Assembly (NCBI GenBank): GCA_001779455.1
Contig: MFKE01000030.1
Span: 6,775 to 26,851, forward strand
Source of the DNA: Candidatus Gottesmanbacteria bacterium RIFOXYB1_FULL_47_11
GTDB taxonomy: Bacteria; Patescibacteriota; Microgenomatia; UBA10105; UBA927
Direction: 5' to 3'
DNA: 20,077 nucleotides
Below, in pieces: positions 12,455 through 19,422 of the stretch. The stretch's first letter is position 1. Every line of letters starts with the position of its first letter. Both the position numbers and the translations under genes were made by a program. The notes under the pieces were generated by a model, which was not told the DNA's origin, ran no database searches, and saw only the letters and a list, made by a program, of their open reading frames with translations.

Positions 12455-13733
12455 CTGAGGCTATGGTAACAAAAGATTTCCTCCGGAGCAAACGGTGATA
12501 TGTTATGGCGAATCGGTGGGACTCGTCACGGATACGTCCAAGTATATGTAGGGCGGGACTGGTGAGATCTAAACGAATAGTTTTAAATTTCTCTCCCTGC
12601 GGCAAAATTATTTCCTCAAATCGTTTAGTCAGGCCGATCACCGGGGTATCCCCGGTCAATTCCCTCACTGCATGAATTTGCCCTTTCCCGCCGTCAACGA
12701 CGATAAGGTCTGCTTTCCCCCATTCCGGGTGCGTCATCCGGCGGGCGATGACCTCTTTCATCATGGCAACGTCGTTGGGTATATCAGCGCGCCGTATACG
12801 AAACCGTTTATATTGGCCCGTATCCTTTTTTCCGTCGGTAAGGACCGCCATAGAGCCTGTTGCATGTTTTCCGTTTATATTGGATATATCAAAGCATTCG
12901 ATTCGGTGTGGAGGTGATATTCCCAGAGCGTTCCCCAGATCGGACAGCTCCTTTGCATAAATATCTTCAACAGCGGAGCCGCCCGATACATACAGCATAG
13001 GATCATATTTTTTGGCAAGCATACCGTATAAATTCTGCAGGTGATTTCGAAGCCGTGCAGCTTCTTCAAAATTCTTTTTTTGTGCAGCGGTCTTCATATC
13101 ATTCGCCAGCTCGTTGGCTACCGTATTTGATTTACCGGAAAGAATATTTTTTAATCGGTAGATATTTTTGCGATATAGACGGGGGTCGGTCTTTGCATCA
13201 GACGGGCAGGGATGACATAAGCCGATATGTGCATAAAAACACGCGCGCCCGGTGCGGCGTTTTTGTGTGCAATACGGAACCGTATGCCGCAGCTGCCGCA
13301 GAAGGCTGCGCACGACACCTGCTGATTGGAACGGGCCGAAAAGGGCATCTTTGGCGCGCATTTTTTTAGGCAAATCACTCCGCCGCAGCGTTACAACATG
13401 AGGAAGTAGCTCAGAAAACGTCAGAATAATGTAAAGCGGGCTTTTGTCATCTTTGAGAACGACGTTGTATTTGGGCGCATGGTCATGGATGAGTTTTGCT
13501 TCAAGAAGTAAGGCGTCTAGTTCGCTGGCCGTTTGGATCGTTTCGATTGTCGATACCCGCGAAACTAAAAGCTCAGTTTTTGGACCCACTGCATCCCTCT
13601 GCCAGTATTGGCTGACGCGTTTTTTTAAATCTTTTGCCTTCCCTATGTACAGAATGGAACCGAGCGTGTTTTTGTATATGTACACGCCCGGGGTGTGCGG
13701 AAGTTTTTTCAGTGTTTCTTTCGGTGTTTCCAT
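12423..13733 (-). CDS. uvrC: Excinuclease ABC subunit C, short form lacking the C-terminal HhH domain
   Basis: 436 residues against about 600 in typical UvrC. The GIY-YIG nuclease is present: GVY at 17-19, YIG at 29-31, R39 and E78. A Cys-containing region follows (CFYAHIGLCHPC near 165-176), then a UVR motif at about 206-236 (AAQKKNFEEAARLRNHLQNL) that contacts UvrB. The RNase H-like nuclease has D282 (CFDISN), D321, D347 (VVDGGKGQ) and H406 (RDESHRFAI). The protein stops soon after YHRLLRRK, where the tandem helix-hairpin-helix domain would begin. It should cut both sides of a lesion marked by UvrAB, with weaker DNA grip. The start overlaps the transglutaminase-like gene by 25 bp. Confidence 0.95.
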   Translation of the reverse strand: METPKETLKKLPHTPGVYIYKNTLGSILYIGKAKDLKKRVSQYWQRDAVGPKTELLVSRVSTIETIQTASELDALLLEAKLIHDHAPKYNVVLKDDKSPLYIILTFSELLPHVVTLRRSDLPKKMRAKDALFGPFQSAGVVRSLLRQLRHTVPYCTQKRRTGRACFYAHIGLCHPCPSDAKTDPRLYRKNIYRLKNILSGKSNTVANELANDMKTAAQKKNFEEAARLRNHLQNLYGMLAKKYDPMLYVSGGSAVEDIYAKELSDLGNALGISPPHRIECFDISNINGKHATGSMAVLTDGKKDTGQYKRFRIRRADIPNDVAMMKEVIARRMTHPEWGKADLIVVDGGKGQIHAVRELTGDTPVIGLTKRFEEIILPQGEKFKTIRLDLTSPALHILGRIRDESHRFAITYHRLLRRKSFVTIASDETYNPRVPV

Positions 13734-15529
13734 AGACGTATACGATGAACGGTTAAAAATAACAGAACCAGGAGTATAGCACCAAATGATACAATCGGCA
13801 CGATAAAATATGAGGTGACCGGCTGTATGCGGAACGGGTACTGGGTGCTTTGTCCGTTCACTGTGACGGCAATTTTTCCGGCGCCGCCCGTTAGATAGTT
13901 TGGGGCCGTAAGAGTGATAGGTATGTCAATGCGTCCCAGCGGAGGCATGTGCATTTCTTTTTTGAGTATAGCAACGTCAACAGGCGAGGACTGAATGATA
14001 ATTTCCGCCAACGGGATAGCAACGCCGACTGTGTTTTCTATCCGCACGAGACCGCGGGCCAATATCCCCGCGGTGACAAGCTGCGGGAATTCAATATGTG
14101 TGGAAAGTTTACCCTCCGGAATGGTAAACGGTTGTGATGAAAATTCTACGGCGACATCCTTCGTGGTTTTATTTGACTTTCGGTAAAACCCCGCCGGATA
14201 CGGGTACTCGCTGTTTTCTCCGTGTAAGGCAAATACGATATGGTTAAAATCCAATTTGTCGAAATAATTGACTCCGCCGGTTGTATTTGCCCAGGTGGGA
14301 TCAATAGCTACCCAGATTTTTCTTTCCCGGTCGTAATATTCCGGCCAGGCATGGAGCACGTCAGACACAAGGGATAACGGGCGCAGGCGGCTGTTGGTTG
14401 TATATGCATACCCGACTGCTTCCCGTGCCGGAATACCTGCCGCGCGCGCGATGGCGATAAACAGATCGGTAAACTCCATACAGATTGAATTATCCGGGGA
14501 GGCAAGCGCAGTTACGGCGCCTTTACGGATGGGCTGATCCTTCACGCGGCCGTAATCGTAAGAGAGCGCATTGACCACATAGGTATAGATTGCCCGCGGC
14601 GTTGTGTATGTTTTGGCTAACTCCGCAATTTTCGGGTTGGTTGTTTCCCAATATTTTTGTTCTTTGGTATACACGGAGTCCTCCGTCATTTCGTCGGTAT
14701 ATCCGTCTTTCGGATGCATGGTCACATCAACATGAAGAACAACTTCGACGGACTGGGATGCGCCGGGCGCAAGGCTATAGTAGGCTAGCCAATTGCCGTC
14801 CCGGCTGCGGATGACGCCGTCTGCCTTAGGTGTCATAGATGTCACCACGACGGTTTGATAGGCGGTATCTGGTGGCAGTGCGATTTCGGCACGCGCCGGG
14901 GTGATACCGGTGTTTTGAATAAAATAGGTCAAATGCACATCAAACGATTGGCTTGTCCCGTATGCCGCACTTATGCCCCCCGAGGTCATCTGGTCTTTGG
15001 TCCACTTGCTGCCGCCGATCGGCAGCGGGCTCATATAGGCATTCGGACCGAACGATTGCGGAACACTGATGGAGACGTTATAGGATGCAATATCCGTGTC
15101 GGGTGCAATTCCCGGGATATTTACTTCCCAGATTGCACCGTTTTTTTGCGCAATATCCCCGTTTTCGAAACGGAGCGTAAAGGGCAGTTGCTTGCCCAAA
15201 CCCACGACTTTGTCGTTAAACGTCAGGAGAATCGTCGTTTTCCCGTCTGCCTGGGAGATATCGGTGTTCACAATTTCGCGGCTGTCGTAGGCGATGACGT
15301 TTTTGATTTTCGTCGTGTCCAGAACAATGGAATATTTTTGCGGATAGAGGTTTGTTTGTTTATTGGTCAGCGTTATATTTTGGGTAACGATGGAATTGCC
15401 CGACGGAGCGATTGCATACTGCACGTCATAATCCGCCTGAAACTCCCCGCTTGCACGTACCGCGCCAATCGGAATAAACAAATAAAGGAATAAACAAATA
15501 AACAAGAATTTCTTTATTAGGTTATTCAT
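13709..15529 (-). CDS. Membrane-anchored transglutaminase-like protein
   Basis: 606 residues. A signal peptide covers 1-26 (cleavage after VRA likely). Residues 30-300 are beta-rich and resemble outer Ig-like domains. The transglutaminase-like core has Cys350 (NSICMEFTDLFIAIARAAGI), His393 (VLHAWPEYY) and Asp410 (WVAIDPTW), a complete Cys-His-Asp triad. A second beta-rich part follows, then a membrane segment at about 573-597 and a basic tail (HRIRLWKHRKKH). It should act outside the cell as a protease, amidase or cross-linker; the substrate is unknown. The ATG lies 6 nt after the uvrA stop, with AAGGA between them. It separates uvrA and uvrC, an odd place for an envelope protein. Confidence 0.85.
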   Translation of the reverse strand: MNNLIKKFLFICLFLYLFIPIGAVRASGEFQADYDVQYAIAPSGNSIVTQNITLTNKQTNLYPQKYSIVLDTTKIKNVIAYDSREIVNTDISQADGKTTILLTFNDKVVGLGKQLPFTLRFENGDIAQKNGAIWEVNIPGIAPDTDIASYNVSISVPQSFGPNAYMSPLPIGGSKWTKDQMTSGGISAAYGTSQSFDVHLTYFIQNTGITPARAEIALPPDTAYQTVVVTSMTPKADGVIRSRDGNWLAYYSLAPGASQSVEVVLHVDVTMHPKDGYTDEMTEDSVYTKEQKYWETTNPKIAELAKTYTTPRAIYTYVVNALSYDYGRVKDQPIRKGAVTALASPDNSICMEFTDLFIAIARAAGIPAREAVGYAYTTNSRLRPLSLVSDVLHAWPEYYDRERKIWVAIDPTWANTTGGVNYFDKLDFNHIVFALHGENSEYPYPAGFYRKSNKTTKDVAVEFSSQPFTIPEGKLSTHIEFPQLVTAGILARGLVRIENTVGVAIPLAEIIIQSSPVDVAILKKEMHMPPLGRIDIPITLTAPNYLTGGAGKIAVTVNGQSTQYPFRIQPVTSYFIVPIVSFGAILLVLLFLTVHRIRLWKHRKKH

Positions 15530-15535
15530 TATTCC

Positions 15536-18433
15536 TTATTCTATTATTTTTCGAAGATATTGTCCCGTATATGAAGCAGAATTTTTTGCAACGTCCTGCG
15601 GCGTGCCTTGTGCAATAATTTGTCCTCCGCGGTCACCTCCGTCGGGTCCCAGATCGATAACCCAGTCGGCGTTTTTTATGACATCCAGATTGTGCTCGAT
15701 AACCAGCACGGAATTCCCCAGGGCGGTAAGCCGGTGCAGCACGTGAAGAAGTTTTTCCAAATCGGCAAAATGCAAGCCGGTTGTCGGTTCATCGAGAATA
15801 TACACCGTCCGACCGGTGGCGCGGCGCGAAAGCTCCGTTGCCAGTTTTACCCGTTGTGCTTCCCCGCCGGAAAGTGTCGGGGCCGGTTGTCCCAGATGAA
15901 TATAGCCCAGTCCCACGTCAACGATGGTTTGGAGTTTATCCCGCAGATGCGGGTAGTGCGAAAAAAATGTAAGTGCTTCATCGACCGTCATATCCAGAAT
16001 CTGGGCAATATTTTTGTCGCGGTACACCACCTCAAGTGTTTCGTCGTTATACCGCTTCCCGTGACACACTTCACAGGTTACGTAAATATCGGAGAGAAAC
16101 TGCATTTCTATTTTCTTTTGCCCTTCCCCTTCACACGCTTCACATCTTCCGCCTTTGACATTAAACGAAAACCTGCCGGCTTTGTATCCCCGCTGACGCG
16201 CATCCGACGTCATGGTAAATATCTCCCGGATGACGGAAAATAACCCCGTGTAGGTTGCGGGGTTACTCCGCGGCGTCCGGCCGATCGGAGACTGATCGAT
16301 AAGAATAACCTTATCGATGTGTTCCAGTCCGTCAATTCGTTTGTGGGTGCCGGGTTTTTCTTTCGCAAACGGGTTAAAGTGGGCAAATAGCGTCCGGTAC
16401 AGCGTATCGACGATAAGCGAAGATTTACCGGATCCTGAAACGCCGGTGACGCATGTGAGTTTACCCAGTGGAAATGTCACGTCGATATGTTTCAGATTAT
16501 TTTGTGATGCTTCGCGGATCGTAAGCGTTTGTTCCCCAATAGCGTGTACTGCCGTCTGGCGCGGGCGGGAAATAGTACGTTTCCCTGATAAAAACTGACC
16601 GGTGACGGATGATTTTGTTGCGACAATGTGTTTGTACGCTCCTTCTGCCACAATCCTTCCTCCGTGTTCCCCGGCACCGGGACCGAAATCGACAATATGA
16701 TCCGCCTCTTCCATGGTTTCCCGGTCATGCTCCACGACAATCACCGTGTTCCCCAGGTCCCGCAGCGTTTTAAGCGTGGTAATGAGCGCGCTATTATCTT
16801 TTTGATGCAATCCGATAGATGGTTCATCAAGAACATATAAAACGCCGGACAAGCCCGAGCCTATTTGTGAGGCAAGTCGGATCCGCTGTGCTTCCCCGCC
16901 GGAAAGGGTTGTTGCGCCCCGCGCAAGCGTCAGATAATCAAGGCCGACTGCATGCAAAAATGAGAGCCTCGAGGTAATCTCTTTGACGATCGGAAGCGCA
17001 ATTGCGCGTTCTGTTTCCGTTATATTTTTTTTGAGAAGCGTACTCACCCACGTAAGACAATCCGTGATAGATAGATCCGTCGCGTCCGCTATGGTAAATG
17101 TGTCTATCGTTACGGTGAGCGCTTCTTGTTTCAGACGCTTGCCCCGGCACGTGCTGCACACTTCTTCCCGCATGTATTTTTCGATTTCCGAACGGACAAA
17201 ATCGGATTCGGATTCCAGATATCTGCGTTTGAGTTCGGCAACTATTCCGGGGTATTGCTCTTCGATTGTCGTGCGGTCTCCGAATCTGTTCTGACCGACA
17301 ACCCGGTGTAACTCGTCCCCGGTGCCGTAAAGGAGAATTTGGCGCTGCTTTTCGGTCATATGGGAAAGAGGTAACCGGGTCTGTATGCCATATTTTTCCG
17401 CAACATGGACGACAACCCGCGAAAACCAAGTGTCGTGGATAAACATCCGTGCAAAGGGTAAAATGCCGCCTTCGGTAATCGAAAGAGAGGGCCGGATAAC
17501 CAGTTCCGGGTCAACCGTAAGAATATTGCCGATACCGGAGCACGTGGGACACGCCCCATGCGGGGAGTTAAAGGAAAATGACCGCGGTTCAATTTCGGGA
17601 AGCGATATGCCGTCGACCGGGCAGGAAAATTTCTCCGAGTACATATGATCATGTACTTTTTTCGGTTTGTCCGGAATAGTAAATCCGGGGTCCTCAATTT
17701 CAGCGGCGATAACCGCGCCTTCCGAGAGAGCGAGTGCCTGTTCTACGGCATCGGCAATACGGCTGCGCATCGCACCGGCTGTTTTTTTCTCCAGGCTTAT
17801 CCGGTCCACAACAACATCGATCGAATGCTTGTTTGTTTTAATAAGTACGAGATCATCCTCGAAATTTATGAAATGACGGTCAACACGGGCCTCGCGATAC
17901 CCTTTTGCTTTCAGGTTTTCAAAAAGTCCCGCAAATTCTCCTTTGCGGTCCCGCACGACGGGAGAAAGAACCATAAAACGGTAGTATTTCCCTCGTGATG
18001 CGGCGGCTGTCGCCAAAATTTGGTCGACAATCTGCTGAGATGACTGTTTTGAAATCTCGCGGCCGCAGATGGGGCAATGCGGGTGTCCTATACGCGCAAA
18101 CAAAAGCCGGAGATAATCATATATTTCCGTTACCGTTCCGACTGTTGAACGCGGATTGTGTGAAGCGGATTTTTGGTCAATGGAGATCGAGGGTGAGAGT
18201 CCCTCGATACTGTCTACATCCGGCTTATCCATAACACCCAAAAACTGCCGCGCGTATGAGGAGAGAGATTCTACGTATCTCCGTTGCCCTTCCGCATAAA
18301 TCGTGTCAAAGGCAAGGGATGATTTGCCTGACCCGGACAATCCCGTGAAAACGATGAGCTTATTTTTCGGAAGCTCCACAGTGATATTTTTGAGGTTATG
18401 CTGCCGCGCTCCTCTGATAATAATTTTATCCAT
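15536..18433 (-). CDS. uvrA: Excinuclease ABC subunit A
   Basis: 965 residues, close to the usual ~940. Two ABC ATPase halves: Walker A GLSGSGKSS at 31-39 and GVSGSGKSS near 663-671; signatures LSGGEAQRIRLA near 510 and LSGGEAQRVKLA near 853; Walker B with LYVLDEPSIGLH and VYILDEPTTGLH. Zinc modules: CPVD ... CPTC in the first half, where the second Cys is Asp (this Cys is not invariant in the family), and a complete CEAC ... CEVC near 761-790, needed for damage recognition. It finds DNA damage with UvrB in the cytosol. It begins the long operon under an extended -10 promoter; there is no Shine-Dalgarno site. Confidence 0.98.
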   Translation of the reverse strand: MDKIIIRGARQHNLKNITVELPKNKLIVFTGLSGSGKSSLAFDTIYAEGQRRYVESLSSYARQFLGVMDKPDVDSIEGLSPSISIDQKSASHNPRSTVGTVTEIYDYLRLLFARIGHPHCPICGREISKQSSQQIVDQILATAAASRGKYYRFMVLSPVVRDRKGEFAGLFENLKAKGYREARVDRHFINFEDDLVLIKTNKHSIDVVVDRISLEKKTAGAMRSRIADAVEQALALSEGAVIAAEIEDPGFTIPDKPKKVHDHMYSEKFSCPVDGISLPEIEPRSFSFNSPHGACPTCSGIGNILTVDPELVIRPSLSITEGGILPFARMFIHDTWFSRVVVHVAEKYGIQTRLPLSHMTEKQRQILLYGTGDELHRVVGQNRFGDRTTIEEQYPGIVAELKRRYLESESDFVRSEIEKYMREEVCSTCRGKRLKQEALTVTIDTFTIADATDLSITDCLTWVSTLLKKNITETERAIALPIVKEITSRLSFLHAVGLDYLTLARGATTLSGGEAQRIRLASQIGSGLSGVLYVLDEPSIGLHQKDNSALITTLKTLRDLGNTVIVVEHDRETMEEADHIVDFGPGAGEHGGRIVAEGAYKHIVATKSSVTGQFLSGKRTISRPRQTAVHAIGEQTLTIREASQNNLKHIDVTFPLGKLTCVTGVSGSGKSSLIVDTLYRTLFAHFNPFAKEKPGTHKRIDGLEHIDKVILIDQSPIGRTPRSNPATYTGLFSVIREIFTMTSDARQRGYKAGRFSFNVKGGRCEACEGEGQKKIEMQFLSDIYVTCEVCHGKRYNDETLEVVYRDKNIAQILDMTVDEALTFFSHYPHLRDKLQTIVDVGLGYIHLGQPAPTLSGGEAQRVKLATELSRRATGRTVYILDEPTTGLHFADLEKLLHVLHRLTALGNSVLVIEHNLDVIKNADWVIDLGPDGGDRGGQIIAQGTPQDVAKNSASYTGQYLRKIIE

Positions 18434-18475
18434 ACGACGCCAAAAACGCCCTCGGATGTTTCCGGGGCAAAGGGT

Positions 18476-18484
18476 ATTATATCA
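18476..18484 (-). promoter_or_regulatory. Extended -10 promoter of the uvrA operon
   Basis: Minus strand TGATATAAT, a perfect TGnTATAAT, 42 nt before the uvrA ATG; the leader would be about 36 nt. No -35 box is convincing, and I see no LexA-type operator in the 96-bp divergent gap 18434-18529. Confidence 0.6.
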
Positions 18485-18513
18485 CGTTACACGTTGCTAA
18501 ATCTGGATAATAA

Positions 18514-18522
18514 TGATATATT
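18514..18522 (+). promoter_or_regulatory. Extended -10 promoter giving a probable leaderless mRNA for the 154-residue unknown gene
   Basis: TGATATATT (TGnTATATT) followed by 7 nt and the ATG at 18530. The spacing equals that at the glycoside hydrolase gene (-10 at 686-691). Confidence 0.5.
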
Positions 18523-18529
18523 TTGCCTC

Positions 18530-18994
18530 ATGTTAGAAAGAGCAAAAGAGGTAATGACGCGCTATTTAGACGAACAACCCCTTGTTTGGAGCTTTTTATC
18601 TGCCGAGGTTGCATCTGATTATATGGCTATTAGAGGAGCCCGATCGGAGCACGTCGATCCGGTTGGAATTCGACATATTCGGTCAATGCGTGCGTGTGAA
18701 TTATTCTGTGATGAGTCCCCCATGCGCTTACTTGAAGCTGATAATGCGATGGAAATACATGATGATTTACGAAGGAAAAATCCATCGGGAACTCCTCGGA
18801 TTTCAGGGGAGATAATTACAATAGGAAATTTTGCATGCTCGTTTATCGTGATGGATTGTATAATTCTTCGTGATGGAGTTAAGCAATTGCCTACAAAGAA
18901 TCAATTACAACAAGTAATTCCTTGGCTCATATCTCAGAACATAGTTCCTCTTGATGCGGAAGCACGTATTATCCCCTACGAGGACTCTCCTTGA
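18530..18994 (+). CDS. Hypothetical protein, 154 residues, 3' end inside a direct repeat
   Basis: I do not recognise the family. From the ATG at 18530 it encodes a soluble protein without signal or membrane segments: helical N-terminal half (MLERAKEVMTRYLDEQP), an Arg/Glu-rich middle, a beta-like stretch (GEIITIGNFACSFIVMDCIIL) near 92-112, and a helical end. The frame is open further upstream, but the leaderless -10 box supports this start. Base use is visibly richer in A+T than uvrA, hinting at transfer. The last eight codons and the stop lie in a 34-bp sequence identical to the uvrB 3' end at 19389, read antisense. It sits alone on the plus strand between uvrA and uvrB. Confidence 0.6.
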   Translation: MLERAKEVMTRYLDEQPLVWSFLSAEVASDYMAIRGARSEHVDPVGIRHIRSMRACELFCDESPMRLLEADNAMEIHDDLRRKNPSGTPRISGEIITIGNFACSFIVMDCIILRDGVKQLPTKNQLQQVIPWLISQNIVPLDAEARIIPYEDSP

Positions 18995-19003
18995 AGACTT
19001 ATA
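18970..19003 (+). repeat. 34-bp direct repeat, copy A
   Basis: Perfect match to 19389-19422, starting TATCCCCTACGAGG and ending GAAGACTTATA. It holds the last codons and stop of the 154-residue gene. Because copy B is part of uvrB, copy A is probably the duplicate. Confidence 0.95.
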
Positions 19004-19027
19004 GCATAACAAGTACATTGTTAGGAA

Positions 19028-19057
19028 TTGATTAGCAGATCAATAGTGTGTTATAGT
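19028..19057 (+). promoter_or_regulatory. Promoter of the 101-residue unknown gene
   Basis: TTGATT (19028-19033), 18-bp spacer, TATAGT (19052-19057) preceded by TGT (extended -10 form TGnTATAGT). The ATG is 10 nt after the -10 box, so the leader would be about 3 nt. Confidence 0.55.
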
Positions 19058-19067
19058 CCCGTGTGCT

Positions 19068-19373
19068 ATGGGAATTGCTATAAAAATTGAGGGGCTCACC
19101 GCTGTCAAAATATCACGGGCGTTGGGTGTTCCCGTATCGTCAACATACGAGTGGCCCGATCAACATAGGACGGCAATAGTCAAAGGTGTCGTTCTTGGTC
19201 CATCAACTCACAACGGCGATACAGCGCTTACATCTCAGACAAGAGAAGTGAGTTTAGGCAATATTAGAAGGACTGAAATTGTTCATGGTGTTGAAACGGT
19301 AATTCCAGGTACGCCTGGTCAAAAATGGGGTGTTGATACTGAATCAGTGACGCTGCACATTTTTGGGAAATAA
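19068..19373 (+). CDS. Hypothetical protein, 101 residues, in the repeat-bounded insert
   Basis: I do not recognise the family. It starts MGIAIKIEGLTAVKISRALG and looks beta-rich, with many Thr, Val, Ser and Gly, few Cys and no signal or membrane segment. It carries its own promoter (19028-19057), no Shine-Dalgarno site, and stops 15 bp before repeat copy B. Its codon and base use are less G+C-rich than uvrA and uvrB. Being alone between two identical repeats suggests it came in as a one-gene cassette. A short frame like this could be spurious, but the well-placed promoter and the full open length of the insert favour a real gene. Confidence 0.5.
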   Translation: MGIAIKIEGLTAVKISRALGVPVSSTYEWPDQHRTAIVKGVVLGPSTHNGDTALTSQTREVSLGNIRRTEIVHGVETVIPGTPGQKWGVDTESVTLHIFGK

Positions 19374-19388
19374 GTAATGCCGCAGGAA

Positions 19389-19422
19389 TATCCCCTACGA
19401 GGACTCTCCTTGAAGACTTATA
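19389..19422 (+). repeat. 34-bp direct repeat, copy B (uvrB 3' end)
   Basis: Identical to 18970-19003. Read on the minus strand it encodes the last codons of uvrB (ISLQGESS) and its TAG stop at 19395-19397, so this copy is probably the original site. Confidence 0.95.

Larger units (their letters stand above)
19004..19422 (+). mobile_element. Candidate 419-bp single-gene insertion unit at the uvrB 3' end
   Basis: The segment between the repeats plus one repeat copy makes a 419-bp unit: promoter, one small gene and a repeat. Removing it would leave the 154-residue gene overlapping the uvrB 3' end by about 19 bp, the kind of convergent overlap also seen at 2505-2528. Insertion at a gene's 3' end with the end rebuilt by a repeat recalls site-specific integration. 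No recombinase is encoded here. A simple duplication or template switch is also possible. Confidence 0.4.

Noticed and set aside
12423..12480. Frameshift as the cause of the short UvrC
   Set aside because: Translation past the stop shows no HhH-like residues in the neighbouring frames that I could recognise, and the next gene overlaps in a normal way, so a true short form is more likely.
17575..17640. UvrA first zinc module with Cys to Asp (CPVD instead of CPxC) as a possible loss of function
   Set aside because: This Cys varies among working UvrA proteins, and the damage-recognition zinc module in the second half is complete.
19007..19023. TAACAA-N5-TTGTTA palindrome just after repeat copy A, resembling the ends of an integron attC site (AAC ... 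GTTAGG)
   Set aside because: The two halves are only a few bases apart, far too close for an attC site, the outer bases do not fit the consensus, it is not found after copy B, and no integron integrase is present.
19305..19318. CCAGG-TACG-CCTGG hairpin
   Set aside because: It lies inside the 101-residue reading frame, has no U-tract, and is short enough to arise by chance, so it is not called a terminator.
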